Both the position numbers and the translations under genes were made by a program. Below, in pieces: positions 10,290 to 24,200 of a DNA stretch of 64,000 nt; positions within the stretch are counted from its first letter, which is position 1; each line of letters opens with the position of its first letter. Below the pieces are notes generated by a model, which saw only the letters and a program-made list of their open reading frames with translations, made no database searches and was not told where the DNA came from. Origin of the DNA: Paramacrobiotus metropolitanus (Eukaryota; Tardigrada; Eutardigrada; Parachela; Macrobiotidae); assembly GCF_019649055.1 (NCBI RefSeq), contig NW_026570336.1:370501-434500 (forward strand). The letters run 5' to 3'.

Positions 10290-13000
10290 GAATCCATACA
10301 TGTGGATGCACTAAAAAATTTGTCTTGGACCGCTATCGGCTTGTGTTGCGACGTCGGCGATAGTGTGACCTATTCGAAGCCACCTAGAGAAACACAAAAT
10401 TGCAACAAACTTTCGTGTTGGTCACAAGGTCATAGCCGAAAACTGGATTGCGATAATATAAGTGATTGCTTAAGAAATTGTTCTATGCCGTTAGCGGTGT
10501 ATACCTTGAGATCGCCAATATTATGTCCTGATTGCATCCACCTAGAGCAACACAAAAATGCATTAGACATTCGTATCGAACATGAGGAGATAGTCAAAAT
10601 TTTTAATTGCATCCATACATGTGGATGCACAAAAAAATTTGTCTTGGACCGCTATCGGCTTGTGTTGCGACGTCGCCGAAAGTGTGACCTATTCGAAGCC
10701 ACCTAGAGAAACACAAAATTGCAACAAACTTTCGTGTTGGTCACAAGGTCATAGCCGAAAACTGGATTGCGATAATATAAGTGATTGCTTAAGAAATTGT
10801 TCTATGCCGTTAGCGGTGTATACCTTGAGATCGCCAACATTATGTCCTGATTGCATCCGCCTAGAGCAACACAAAAATGCATTAGACATTCGTATCGAAC
10901 ATGAGGGGATAGTCGAAATTTTTAATTGCATCCATACATGTGGATGCACAAAAAAATTTGTCTTGGACCGCTATCGGCTTGTGTTGCGACGTCGCCGAAA
11001 GTGTGACCTATTCGAAGCCACCTAGAGAAACACAAAATTGCAACAAACTTTCGTGTTGGTCACAAGGTCATAGCCGAAAACTGCATTTGGGATAATATGA
11101 GTGATTGCTTAAGAAATTGTTCTATGCCGTTAACGGTGTATACCTTGAGATCGCCAATATTATGTCCTGATTGCATCCGCCTAGAGCAACACAAAAATGT
11201 ACGAGACATTCGTTTCAGCCATGAGGAGATAGCCGAAATTTTTAATTGAATCCATACATGTGGATGCACTAAAAAATTTGTCTTGGACCGCTATCGGCTT
11301 GTGTTGCGACGTCGGCGATAGTGTGACCTATTCGAAGCCACCTAGAGAAACACAAAATTGCAACAAACTTTCGTGTTGGTCACAAGGTCATAGCCGAAAA
11401 CTGGATTGCGATAATATAAGTGATTGCTTAAGAAATTGTTCTATGCCGTTAGCGGTGTATACCTTGAGATCGCCAATATTATGTCCTGATTGCATCCACC
11501 TAGAGCAACACAAAAATGCATTAGACATTCGTATCGAACATGAGGAGATAGTCAAATTTTTAATTGCATCCATACATGTGGATGCACAAAAAATTTGTCT
11601 TGGACCGCTATCGGCTTGTGTTGCGACGTCGCCGAAAGTGTGACCTATTCGAAGCCACCTAGAGAAACACAAAATTGCAACAAACTTTCGTGTTGGTCAC
11701 AAGGTCATAGCCGAAAACTGGATTGCGATAATATAAGTGATTGCTTAAGAAATTGTTCTATGCCGTTAGCGGTGTATACCTTGAGATCGCCAACATTATG
11801 TCCTGATTGCATCCGCCTAGAGCAACACAAAATGCATTAGACATTCGTATCGAACATGAGGGATAGTCGAAATTTTTAATTGCATCCATACATGTGGATG
11901 CACAAAAAAATTTGTCTTGGACCGCTATCGGCTTGTGTTGCGACGTCGCCGAAAGTGTGACCTATTCGAAGCCACCTAGAGAAACACAAAATTGCAACAA
12001 ACTTTCGTGTTGGTCACAAGGTCATAGCCGAAAACTGCATTTGGGATAATATGAGTGATTGCTTAAGAAATTGTTCTATGCCGTTAACGGTGTATACCTT
12101 GAGATCGCCAATATTATGTCCTGATTGCATCCGCCTAGAGCAACACAAAAATGTACGAGACATTCGTTTCAGCCATGAGGAGATAGCCGAAATTTTTAAT
12201 TGAATCCATACATGTGGATGCACTAAAAAATTTGTCTTGGACCGCTATCGGCTTGTGTTGCGACGTCGGCGATAGTGTGACCTATTCGAAGCCACCTAGA
12301 GAAACACAAAATTGCAACAAACTTTCGTGTTGGTCACAAGGTCATAGCCGAAAACTGGATTGCGATAATATAAGTGATTGCTTAAGAAATTGTTCTATGC
12401 CGTTAGCGGTGTATACCTTGAGATCGCCAATATTATGTCCTGATTGCATCCACCTAGAGCAACACAAAAATGCATTAGACATTCGTATCGAACATGAGGA
12501 GATAGTCAAAATTTTTAATTGCATCCATACATGTGGATGCACAAAAAATTTGTCTTGGACCGCTATCGGCTTGTGTTGCGACGTCGCCGAAAGTGTGACC
12601 TATTCGAAGCCACCTAGAGAAACACAAAATTGCAACAAACTTTCGTGTTGGTCACAAGGTCATAGCCGAAAACTGGATTGCGATAATATAAGTGATTGCT
12701 TAAGAAATTGTTCTATGCCGTTAGCGGTGTATACCTTGAGATCGCCAACATTATGTCCTGATTGCATCCGCCTAGAGCAACACAAAAATGCATTAGACAT
12801 TCGTATCGAACATGAGGGGATAGTCGAAATTTTTAATTGCATCCATACATGTGGATGCACAAAAAAATTTGTCTTGGACCGCTATCGGCTTGTGTTGCGA
12901 CGTCGCCGAAAGTGTGACCTATTCGAAGCCACCTAGAGAAACACAAAATTGCAACAAACTTTCGTGTTGGTCACAAGGTCATAGCCGAAAACTGCATTTG
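10290..13000 (+). repeat. Three-monomer higher-order repeat in satA block 1
   Basis: A trimer recurs at offsets of 958 and 954 bp. Each unit begins with a monomer carrying tgaatccatacatgtggatgcac and the gcgacgtcggcgatag variant. It is followed by a gaaagtg monomer with ccaacattatg, and then by a monomer with the ctgcatttg marker. The markers of the third monomer at 11081 and at 12035 are identical, including the rare gataatatgagtg. The third unit is complete up to about 13000 and then departs. Confidence 0.8.
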
Positions 13001-16000
13001 CGGGATAATATAAGTGATTGCTTAAGAAATTGTTCTATGCCGTTAACGGTGTATACCTTGAGATCGCCAATATTATGTCCTGATTGCATCCACCTAGAGC
13101 AACACAAAAATGCATTAGACATTCGTATCGAACATGAGGAGATAGTCGAAATTTTTAATTGCATCCATACATGTGGATGCACAAAAAAATTTGTCTTGGA
13201 CCGCTATCGGCTTGTGTTGCGACGTCGCCGAAAGTGTGACCTATTCGAAGCCACCTAGAGAAACACAAAATTGCAACAAAATTTCGTTTTGGTCACAAAG
13301 AGATAGCCAAAAACTGGATTGCGATAATATAAGTGATTGCTAATAAAATTGTTCTATGCCGTTAGCGGTGTGTATCGTGAGATCGACAACATTATGTCCT
13401 GATTGCATCCGCCTAGAGCAACACAAAAATGTACGAGACATTCGTTTCAGCCATGAGGAGATAGCCGAAATTTTTAATTGAATCCATACATGTGGATGCA
13501 CTAAAAAATTTGTCTTGGACCGCTATCGGCTTGTGTTGCGACGTCGGCGATAGTGTGACCTATTCGAAGCCACCTAGAGAAACACAAAATTGCAACAAAC
13601 TTTCGTGTTGGTCACAAGGTCATAGCCGAAAACTGGATTGCGATAATATAAGTGATTGCTTAAGAAATTGTTCTATGCCGTTAGCGGTGTATACCTTGAG
13701 ATCGCCAATATTATGTCCTGATTGCATCCACCTAGAGCAACACAAAAATGCATTAGACATTCGTATCGAACATGAGGAGATAGTCAAAATTTTTAATTGC
13801 ATCCATACATGTGGATGCACAAAAAATTGTCTTGGACCGCTATCGGCTTGTGTTGCGACGTCGCCGAAAGTGTGACCTATTCGAAGCCACCTAGAGAAAC
13901 ACAAAATTGCAACAAACTTTCGTGTTGATCACAAGGTCATAGCCGAAAACTGGATTGCGATAATATAAGTGATTGCTTAAGAAATTGTTCTATGCCGTTA
14001 GCGGTGTATACCTTGAGATCGCCAATATTATGTCCTGATTGCATCCACCTAGAGCAACACAAAAATGCATTAGACATTCGTATCGAACATGAGGGGATAG
14101 TCGAAATTTTTAATTGCATCCATACATGTGGATGCACAAAAAAATTTGTCTTGGACCGCTATCGGCTTGTGTTGCGACGTCGCCGAAAGTGTGACCTATT
14201 CGAAGCCACCTAGAGAAACACAAAATTGCAACAAACTTTCGTGTTGGTCACAAGGTCATAGCCGAAAACTGCATTTGGGATAATATAAGTGATTGCTTAA
14301 GAAATTGTTCTATGCCGTTAACGGTGTATACCTTGAGATCGCCAATATTATGTCCTGATTGCGTCCACCTAGAGCAACACAAAATGCATTAGACATTCGT
14401 ATCGAACATGAGGAGATAGTCGAAATTTTTAATTGCATCCATACATGTGGATGCACAAAAAATTTGTCTTGGACCGCTATCGGCTTGTGTTGCGACGTCG
14501 CCGAAAGTGTGACCTATTCGAAGCCACCTAGAGAAACACAAAATTGCAACAAACTTTCGTTTTGGTCACAAGGAGATAGCCAAAAACTGGATTGCGATAA
14601 TATAAGTGATTGCTAATAAAATTGTTCTATGCCGTTAGCGGTGTGTATCGTGAGATCGCCAATATTATGTCCTGATTGCATCCGCCTAGAGCAACACAAA
14701 ATGCATTAGACATTCGTTTCAGCCATGAGGAGATAGCCGAAATTTTTAATTGCATCCATACATGTGGATGCACAAAAAATTTGTCTTGGACCGCTATCGG
14801 CTTGTGTTGCGACGTCGGCGATAGTGTGACCTATTCGAAGCCACCTAGAGAAACACAAAATTGCAACAAACTTTCGTGTTGGTCACAAGGTCATAGCCGA
14901 AAACTGGATTGCGATAATATAAGTGATTGCTTAAGAAATTGTTCTATGCCGTTAGCGGTGTATACCTTGAGATCGCCAATATTATGTCCTGATTGCATCC
15001 ACCTAGAGCAACACAAAAATGCATTAGACATTCGTATCGAACATGAGGAGATAGTCGAAATTTTTAATTGCATCCATACATGTGGATGCACAAAAAAATT
15101 TGTCTTGGACCGCTATCGGCTTGTGTTGCGACGTCGCCGAAAGTGTGACCTATTCGAAGCCACCTAGAGAAACACAAAATTGCAACAAAATTTCGTTTTG
15201 GTCACAAAGAGATAGCCAAAAACTGGATTGCGATAATATAAGTGATTGCTAATAAAATTGTTCTATGCCGTTAGCGGTGTGTATCGTGAGATCTACTACA
15301 TTATGTCCTGATTGCATCCGCCTAGAGCAACACAAAAATGTACGAGACATTCGTTTCAGCCATGAGGAGATAGCCGAAATTTTTAATTGAATCCATACAT
15401 GTGGATGCACTAAAAAATTTGTCTTGGACCGCTATCGGCTTGTGTTGCGACGTCGGCGATAGTGTGACCTATTCGAAGCCACCTAGAGAAACACAAAATT
15501 GCAACAAACTTTCGTGTTGGTCACAAGGTCATAGCCGAAAACTGGATTGCGATAATATAAGTGATTGCTTAAGAAATTGTTCTATGCCGTTAACGGTGTA
15601 TACCTTGGGATCGCCAATATTATGTCCTGATTGCATCCACCTAGAGCAACACAAAAATGCATTAGACATTCGTATCGAACATGAGGAGATAGTCGAAATT
15701 TTTAATTGCATCCATACATGTGGATGCACAAAAAATTTGTCTTGGACCGCTATCGGCTTGTGTTGCGACGTCGCCGAAAGTGTGACCTATTCGAAGCCAC
15801 CTAGAGAAACACAAAATTGCAACAAACTTTCGTGTTGGTCACAAGGTCATAGCCGAAAACTGGATTGCGATAATATAAGTGATTGCTTAAGAAATTGTTC
15901 TATGCCGTTAGCGGTGTATACCTTGGGATCGCCAATATTATGTCCTGATTGCGTCCACCTAGAGCAACACAAAAATGCATTAGACATTCGTATCGAACAT

Positions 16001-18246
16001 GAGGAGATAGCCTAAATTTTTAATTGCATCCATACATGTGGATGCACAAAAAAATTGTCTTGGGCCGCTATCGGCTTGTGTTGCAACATCGCCGATAGTG
16101 TGACCTATTCGAAGCCACCTAGAGAAACACAAATTTGCAACAAACTTTCGTGTTGGTCACAAGGAGATAGCCAAAAACTGGATTGCGATAATATAAGTGA
16201 TTGCTTAAGAAATTGTTCTATGCCGTTAGCGGTGTGTATCGTGAGATCGACAACATTATGTCCTGATTGCATCCACCTAGAGCAACACAAAAATGCATTA
16301 GACATTCGTATCGAACATGAGGAGATAGTCGAAATTTTTAATTGCATCCATACATGTGGATGCACAAAAAAATTTGTCTTGGACCGCTATCGGCTTGTGT
16401 TGCGACGTCGCCGAAAGTGTGACCTATTCGAAGCCACCTAGAGAAACACAAAATTGCAACAAACTTTCGTGTTGGTCACAAGGTCATAGCCGAAAACTGG
16501 ATTGCGATAATATAAGTGATTGCTTAAGAAATTGTTCTATGCCGTTAACGGTGTATACCTTGGGATCGCCAATATTATGTCCTGATTGCATCCACCTAGA
16601 GCAACACAAAAATGCATTAGACATTCGTATCGAACATGAGGAGATAGCCTAAATTTTTAATTGCATCCATACATGTGGATGCACAAAAAAATTTGTCTTG
16701 GGCCGCTATCGGCTTGTGTTGCAACATCGCCGATAGTGTGACCTATTCGAAGCCACCTAGAGAAACACAAATTTGCAACAAACTTTCGTGTTGGTCACAA
16801 GGAGATAGCCAAAAACTGGATTGCGATAATATAAGTGATTGCTTAAGAAATTGTTCTATGCCGTTAGCGGTGTGTATCGTGAGATCGACAACATTATGTC
16901 CTGATTGCATCCGCCTAGAGCAACACAAAAATGTACGAGACATTCGTTTCGGCCATGAGGAGATAGCCGAAATTTTTAATTGAATCCATACATGTGGATG
17001 CACTAAAAAATTTGTCTTGGACCGCTATCGGCTTGTGTTGCGACGTCGGCGATAGTGTGACCTATTCGAAGCCACCTAGAGAAACACAAAATTGCAACAA
17101 ACTTTCGTGTTGGTCACAAGGTCATAGCCGAAAACTGGATTGCGATAATATAAGTGATTGCTTAAGAAATTGTTCTATGCCGTTAGCGGTGTATACCTTG
17201 AGATCGCCAATAATATGTCCTGATTGCATCCACCTAGAGCAACACAAAAATGCATTAGACATTCGTATCGAACATGAGGAGATAGTCGAAATTTTTAATT
17301 GCATCCATACATGTGGATGCACAAAAAAGTTTGTCTTGGGCCGCTATCGGCTTGTGTTGCAACATCGCCGATAGTGTGACCTATTCGAAGCCACCTAGAG
17401 AAACACAAATTTGCAACAAACTTTCGTGTTGGTCACAAGGAGATAGCCAAAAACTGGATTGCGATAATATAAGTGATTGCTTAAGAAATTGTTCTATGCC
17501 GTTAGCGGTGTGTATCGTGAGATCGACAACATTATGTCCTGATTGCATCCGCCTAGAGCAACACAAAAATGCATTAGACATTCGTATCGAACATGAGGGG
17601 ATAGTCGAAATTTTTAATTGCATCCATACATGTGGATGCACAAAAAAATTGTCTTGGACCGCTATCGGCTTGTGTTGCGACGTCGCCGAAAGTGTGACCT
17701 ATTCGAAGCCACCTAGAGAAACACAAAATTGCAACAAACTTTCGTGTTGGTCACAAGGTCATAGCCGAAAACTGGATTTGGGATAATATAAGTGATTGCT
17801 TAAGAAATTGTTCTATGCCGTTAACGGTGTATACCTTGAGATCGCCAATATTATGTCCTGATTGCATCCACCTAGAGCAACACAAAAATGCATTAGACAT
17901 TCGTATCGAACATGAGGAGATAGTCGAAATTTTTAATTGCATCCATACATGTGGATGCACAAAAAAATTTGTCTTGGACCGCTATCGGCTTGTGTTGCGA
18001 CGTCGCCGAAAGTGTGACCTATTCGAAGCCACCTAGAGAAACACAAAATTGCAACAAAATTTCGTTTTGGTCACAAAGAGATAGCCAAAAACTGGATTGC
18101 GATAATATAAGTGATTGCTTAAGAAATTGTTCTATGCCGTTAGCGGTGTATATCGTGAGATCGACAACATTATGTCCTGATTGCATCCACCTAGAGCAAC
18201 ACAAAAATGCATTAGACATTCGTATCGAACATGAGGAGATAGCCTA

Positions 18247-21200
18247 AATTTTTAATTGCATCCATACATGTGGATGCACAAAAAAGTTTGTCTTGGGCCG
18301 CTATCGGCTTGTGTTGCAACATCGCCGATAGTGTGACCTATTCGAAGCCACCTAGAGAAACACAAAATTGCAACAAACTTTCGTGTTGGTCACAAGGAGA
18401 TAGCCAAAAACTGGATTGCGATAATATAAGTGATTGCTTAAGAAATTGTTCTATGCCGTTAACGGTGTATACCTTGAGATCGCCAATATTATGTCCTGAT
18501 TGCATCCACCTAGAGCAACACAAAAATGCATTAGACATTCGTATCGAATATGAGGAGATAGCCTAAATTTTTAATTGCATCCATACATGTGGATGCACAA
18601 AAAAATTTGTCTTGGGCCGCTATCGGCTTGTGTTGCAACATCGCCGATAGTGTGACCTATTCGAAGCCACCTAGAGAAACACAAAATTGCAACAAACTTT
18701 CGTGTTGGTCACAAGGAGATAGCCAAAAACTGGATTGCGATAATATAAGTGATTGCTCAAGAAATTGTTCTATGCCGTTAGCGGTGTATACCTTGAGATC
18801 GCCAATATTATGTCCTGATTGCATCCACCTAGAGCAACACAAAAATGCATTAGACATTCGTATCGAATATGAGGAGATAGCCTAAATTTTTAATTGCATC
18901 CATACATGTGGATGCACAAAAAAATTGTGTTGTGCCGCTAACGGTTTACGTTGCGACATCGCCGATAGTGTGACCTATTCGAACCCACCTAGAGCAACAC
19001 AGAATTGCACCAAACCTTCGTGTTGGTCACAAGGAGATAGCCAAAAACTGGATTGCGATAATATAAGTGATTGCTTAAGAAATTGTTCTATGCCGTTAGC
19101 GGTGTATACCTTGAGATTGCCAATATTATGTCCTGATTGCGTCCACCTAGAGCAACACAAAATGCATTAGACATTCGTATCGAATATGAGGAGATAGCCT
19201 AAATTTTTAATTGCATCCATACATGTGGATGCACAAAAAATTGTCTTGGGCCGCTATCGGCTTGTGTTGCAACATCGCCGATAGTGTGACCTATTCGAAG
19301 CCACCTAGAGAAACACAAAATTGCAACAAACTTTCGTGTTGGTCACAAGGAGATAGCCAAAAACTGGATTGCGATAATATAAGTGATTGCTTAAGAAATT
19401 GTTCTATGCCGTTAGCGGTGTATACCTTGAGATCGCCAATATTATGTCCTGATTGCATCCACCTAGAGCAACACAAAAATGCATTAGACATTCGTATCGA
19501 ATATGAGGAGATAGCCTAAATTTTTAATTGCATCCATACATGTGGCTGCACAAAAAAATTGTGTTGTGCCGCTATCGGCTTGTGTTGCGACATCGCCGAT
19601 AGTGTGACCTATTCGAACCCACCTAGAGCAACGCAGAATTGCACCAAACCTTCGTGTTGGTCACAAGGAGATAGCCAAAACTGGATTGCGATAATATAAG
19701 TGATTGCTTAAGAAATTGTTCTATGCCGTTAGCGGTGTATACCTTGAGATCGCCAATATTATGTCCTGATTGCATCCACCTAGAGCAACACAAAAATGCA
19801 TTAGACATTCGTATCGAATATGAGGAGATAGCCTAAATTTTTAATTGCATCCATACATGTGGATGCACAAAAAAATTTGTCTTGGGCCGCTATCGGCTTG
19901 TGTTGCAACATCGCCGATAGTGTGACCTATTCGAAGCCACCTAGAGAAACACAAAATTGCAACAAACTTTCGTGTTGGTCACAAGGAGATAGCCAAAAAC
20001 TGGATTGCGATAATATAAGTGATTGCTTAAGAAATTGTTCTATGCCGTTAGCGGTGTATACCTTGAGATCGCCAATATTATGTCCTGATTGCATCCACCT
20101 AGAGCAACACAAAAATGCATTAGACATTCGTATCGAATATGAGGAGATAGCCTAAATTTTTAATTGCATCCATACATGTGGCTGCACAAAAAAATTGTCT
20201 TGGGCCGCTATCGGCTTGTGTTGCAACATCGCCGATAGTGTGACCTATTCGAAGCCACCTAGAGAAACACAAAATTGCAACAAACTTTCGTGTTGGTCAC
20301 AAGGAGATAGCCAAAAACTGGATTGCGATAATATAAGTGATTGCTTAAGAAATTGTTCTATGCCGTTAGCGGTGTATACCTTGAGATCGCCAATATTATG
20401 TCCTGATTGCATCCACCTAGAGCAACACAAAAATGCATTAGACATTCGTATCGAATATGAGGAGATAGCCTAAATTTTTAATTGCATCCATACATGTGGA
20501 TGCACAAAAAAATTTGTCTTGGGCCGCTATCGGCTTGTGTTGCAACATCGCCGATAGTGTGACCTATTCGAAGCCACCTAGAGAAACACAAAATTGCAAC
20601 AAACTTTCGTGTTGGTCACAAGGAGATAGCCAAAAACTGGATTGCGATAATATAAGTGATTGCTTAAGAAATTGTTCTATGCCGTTAGCGGTGTATACCT
20701 TGAGATCGCCAATATTATGTCCTGATTGCATCCACCTAGAGCAACACAAAAATGCATTAGACATTCGTATCGAATATGAGGAGATAGCCTAAATTTTTAA
20801 TTGCATCCATACATGTGGCTGCACAAAAAAATTGTGTTGTGCCGCTAACGGTTTGTGTTGCAACATCGCCGATAGTGTGACCTATTCGAAGCCACCTAGA
20901 GAAACACAAAATTGCAACAAACTTTCGTGTTGGTCACAAGGAGATAGCCAAAAACTGGATTGCGATAATATAAGTGATTGCTTAAGAAATTGTTCTATGC
21001 CGTTAGCGGTGTATACCTTGAGATCGCCAATATTATGTCCTGATTGCATCCACCTAGAGCAACACAAAAATGCATTAGACATTCGTATCGAATATGAGGA
21101 GATAGCCTAAATTTTTAATTGCATCCATACATGTGGATGCACAAAAAAATTGTCTTGGGCCGCTATCGGCTTGTGTTGCAACATCGCCGATAGTGTGACC

Positions 21201-24200
21201 TATTCGAAGCCACCTAGAGAAACACAAAATTGCAACAAACTTTCGTGTTGGTCACAAGGAGATAGCCAAAAACTGGATTGCGATAATATAAGTGATTGCT
21301 TAAGAAATTGTTCTATGCCGTTAGCGGTGTATACCTTGAGATCGCCAATATTATGTCCTGATTGCATCCACCTAGAGCAACACAAAAATGCATTAGACAT
21401 TCGTATCGAATATGAGGAGATAGCCTAAATTTTTAATTGCATCCATACATGTGGATGCACAAAAAAATTTGTCTTGGGCCGCTATCGGCTTGTGTTGCAA
21501 CATCGCCGATAGTGTGACCTATTCGAAGCCACCTAGAGAAACACAAAATTGCAACAAACTTTCGTGTTGGTCACAAGGAGATAGCCAAAAACTGGATTGC
21601 GATAATATAAGTGATTGCTTAAGAAATTGTTCTATGCCGTTAGCGGTGTATACCTTGAGATCGCCAATATTATGTCCTGATTGCATCCACCTAGAGCAAC
21701 ACAAAAATGCATTAGACATTCGTATCGAATATGAGGAGATAGCCTAAATTTTTAATTGCATCCATACATGTGGATGCACAAAAAAATTGTCTTGGGCCGC
21801 TAACGGCTTGTGTTGCAACATCGCCGATAGTGTGACCTATTCGAAGCCACCTAGAGAAACACAAAATTGCAACAAACTTTCGTGTTGGTCACAAGGAGAT
21901 AGCCAAAAACTGGATTGCGATAATATAAGTGATTGCTTAAGAAATTGTTCTATGCCGTTAGCGGTGTATACCTTGAGATCGCCAATATTATGTCCTGATT
22001 GCGTCCACCTAGAGCAACACAAAAATGCATTAGACATTCGTATCGAATATGAGGAGATAGCCTAAATTTTTAATTGCATCCATACATGTGGATGCACAAA
22101 AAAATTGTGTTGTGCCGCTAACGGTTTGTGTTGCAACATCGCCGATAGTGTGACCTATTCGAAACCACCTAGAGAAACACAAAATTGCAACAAACTTTCG
22201 TGTTGGTCACAAGGAGATAGCCAAAAACTGGATTGCGATAATATAAGTGATTGCTTAAGAAATTGTTCTATGCCGTTAGCGGTGTATACCTTGAGATTGC
22301 CAATATTATGTCCTGATTGCGTCCACCTAGAGCAACACAAAATGCATTAGACATTCGTATCGAATATGAGGAGATAGCCTAAATTTTTAATTGCATCCAT
22401 ACATGTGGCTGCACAAAAAAATTGTCTTGGGCCGCTATCGGCTTGTGTTGCGACATCGCCGATAGTGTGACCTATTCGAACCCACCTAGAGCAACGCAGA
22501 ATTGCACCAAACCTTCGTGTTGGTCACAAGGAGATAGCCAAAACTGGATTGCGATAATATAAGTGATTGCTTAAGAAATTGTTCTATGCCGTTAGCGGTG
22601 TATACCTTGAGATTGCCAATATTATGTCCTGATTGCGTCCACCTAAAGCAACACAAAAATGCATTAGACATTCGTATCGAATATGAGGAGATAGCCTAAA
22701 TTTTGATTGCATCTGTACATGTGGCTGCACAAAAAAATTGTGTTGTGCCGCTAACGGTTTACGTTGCGACATCGCCGATAGTGTGACCTATTCGAACCCA
22801 CCTAGAGCAACGCAGAATTGCACCAAACCTTCGTGTTGGTCACAAGGAGATAGCCAAAAACTGGATTGCGATAATATAAGTGATTGCTTAAGAAATTGTT
22901 CTATGCCGTTAGCGGTGTATACCTTGAGATCGCCAATATTATGTCCTGATTGCATCCACCTAGAGCAACACAAAAATGCATTAGACATTCGTATCGAATA
23001 TGAGGAGATAGCCTAAATTTTTAATTGCATCCATACATGTGGATGCACAAAAAAATTGTCTTGGGCCGCTATCGGCTTGTGCTGCAACATCGCCGATAGT
23101 GTGACCTATTCGAAACCACCTAGAGAAACACAAAATTGCAACAAACTTTCGTGTTGGTCACAAGGAGATAGCCAAAAACTGGATTGCGATAATATAAGTG
23201 ATTGCTTAAGAAATTGTTCTATGCCGTTAGCGGTGTATACCTTGAGATCGCCAATATTATGTCCTGATTGCGTCCACCTAGAGCAACACAAAAATGCATT
23301 AGACATTCGTATCGAATATGAGGAGATAGCCTAAATTTTTAATTGCATCCATACATGTGGATGCACAAAAAAATTGTCTTGGGCCGCTATCGGCTTGTGT
23401 TGCAACATCGCCGATAGTGTGACCTATTCGAAGCCACCTAGAGAAACACAAAATTGCAACAAACTTTCGTGTTGGTCACAAGGAGATAGCCAAAAACTGG
23501 ATTGCGATAATATAAGTGATTGCTTAAGAAATTGTTCTATGCCGTTAGCGGTGTATACCTTGAGATTGCCAATATTATGTCCTGATTGCGTCCACCTAGA
23601 GCAACACAAAAATGCATTAGACATTCGTATCGAATATGAGGAGATAGCCTAAATTTTTAATTGCATCCATACATGTGGCTGCACAAAAAAATTGTGTTGT
23701 GCCGCTATCGGCTTGTGTTGCAACATCGCCGATAGTGTGACCTATTCGAACCCACCTAGAGAAACACAAAATTGCAACAAACTTTCGTGTTGGTCACAAG
23801 GAGATAGCCAAAAACTGGATTGCGATAATATAAGTGATTGCTTAAGAAATTGTTCTATGCCGTTAGCGGTGTATACCTTGAGATCGCCAATATTATGTCC
23901 TGATTGCATCCACCTAGAGCAACACAAAAATGCATTAGACATTCGTATCGAATATGAGGAGATAGCCTAAATTTTTAATTGCATCCATACATGTGGATGC
24001 ACAAAAAAATTTGTCTTGGGCCGCTATCGGCTTGTGCTGCAACATCGCCGATAGTGTGACCTATTCGAAGCCACCTAGAGAAACACAAAATTGCAACAAA
24101 CTTTCGTGTTAGTCACAAGGAGATAGCCAAAAACTGGATTGCGATAATATAAGTGATTGCTTAAGAAATTGTTCTATGCCGTTAGCGGTGTATACCTTGA

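Larger units (their letters stand above)
4239..18246 (+). repeat. satA block 1: mosaic of A-type and B-like monomers
   Basis: Monomers here mix three variants. One has gcgacgtcgccgaaag, one has gcgacgtcggcgatag, and a B-like one has gcaacatcgccgatag (for example near 5255, 7490, 16085 and 16720). A further marker, ctgcatttgggata in place of ctggattgcgata, recurs near 6306, 6945, 11081, 12035 and 14270. Most copies carry tcatagccgaaaac and gaacatgagg. Variants alternate in short runs, which points to repeated unequal exchange and not to a single amplification. Confidence 0.85.
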
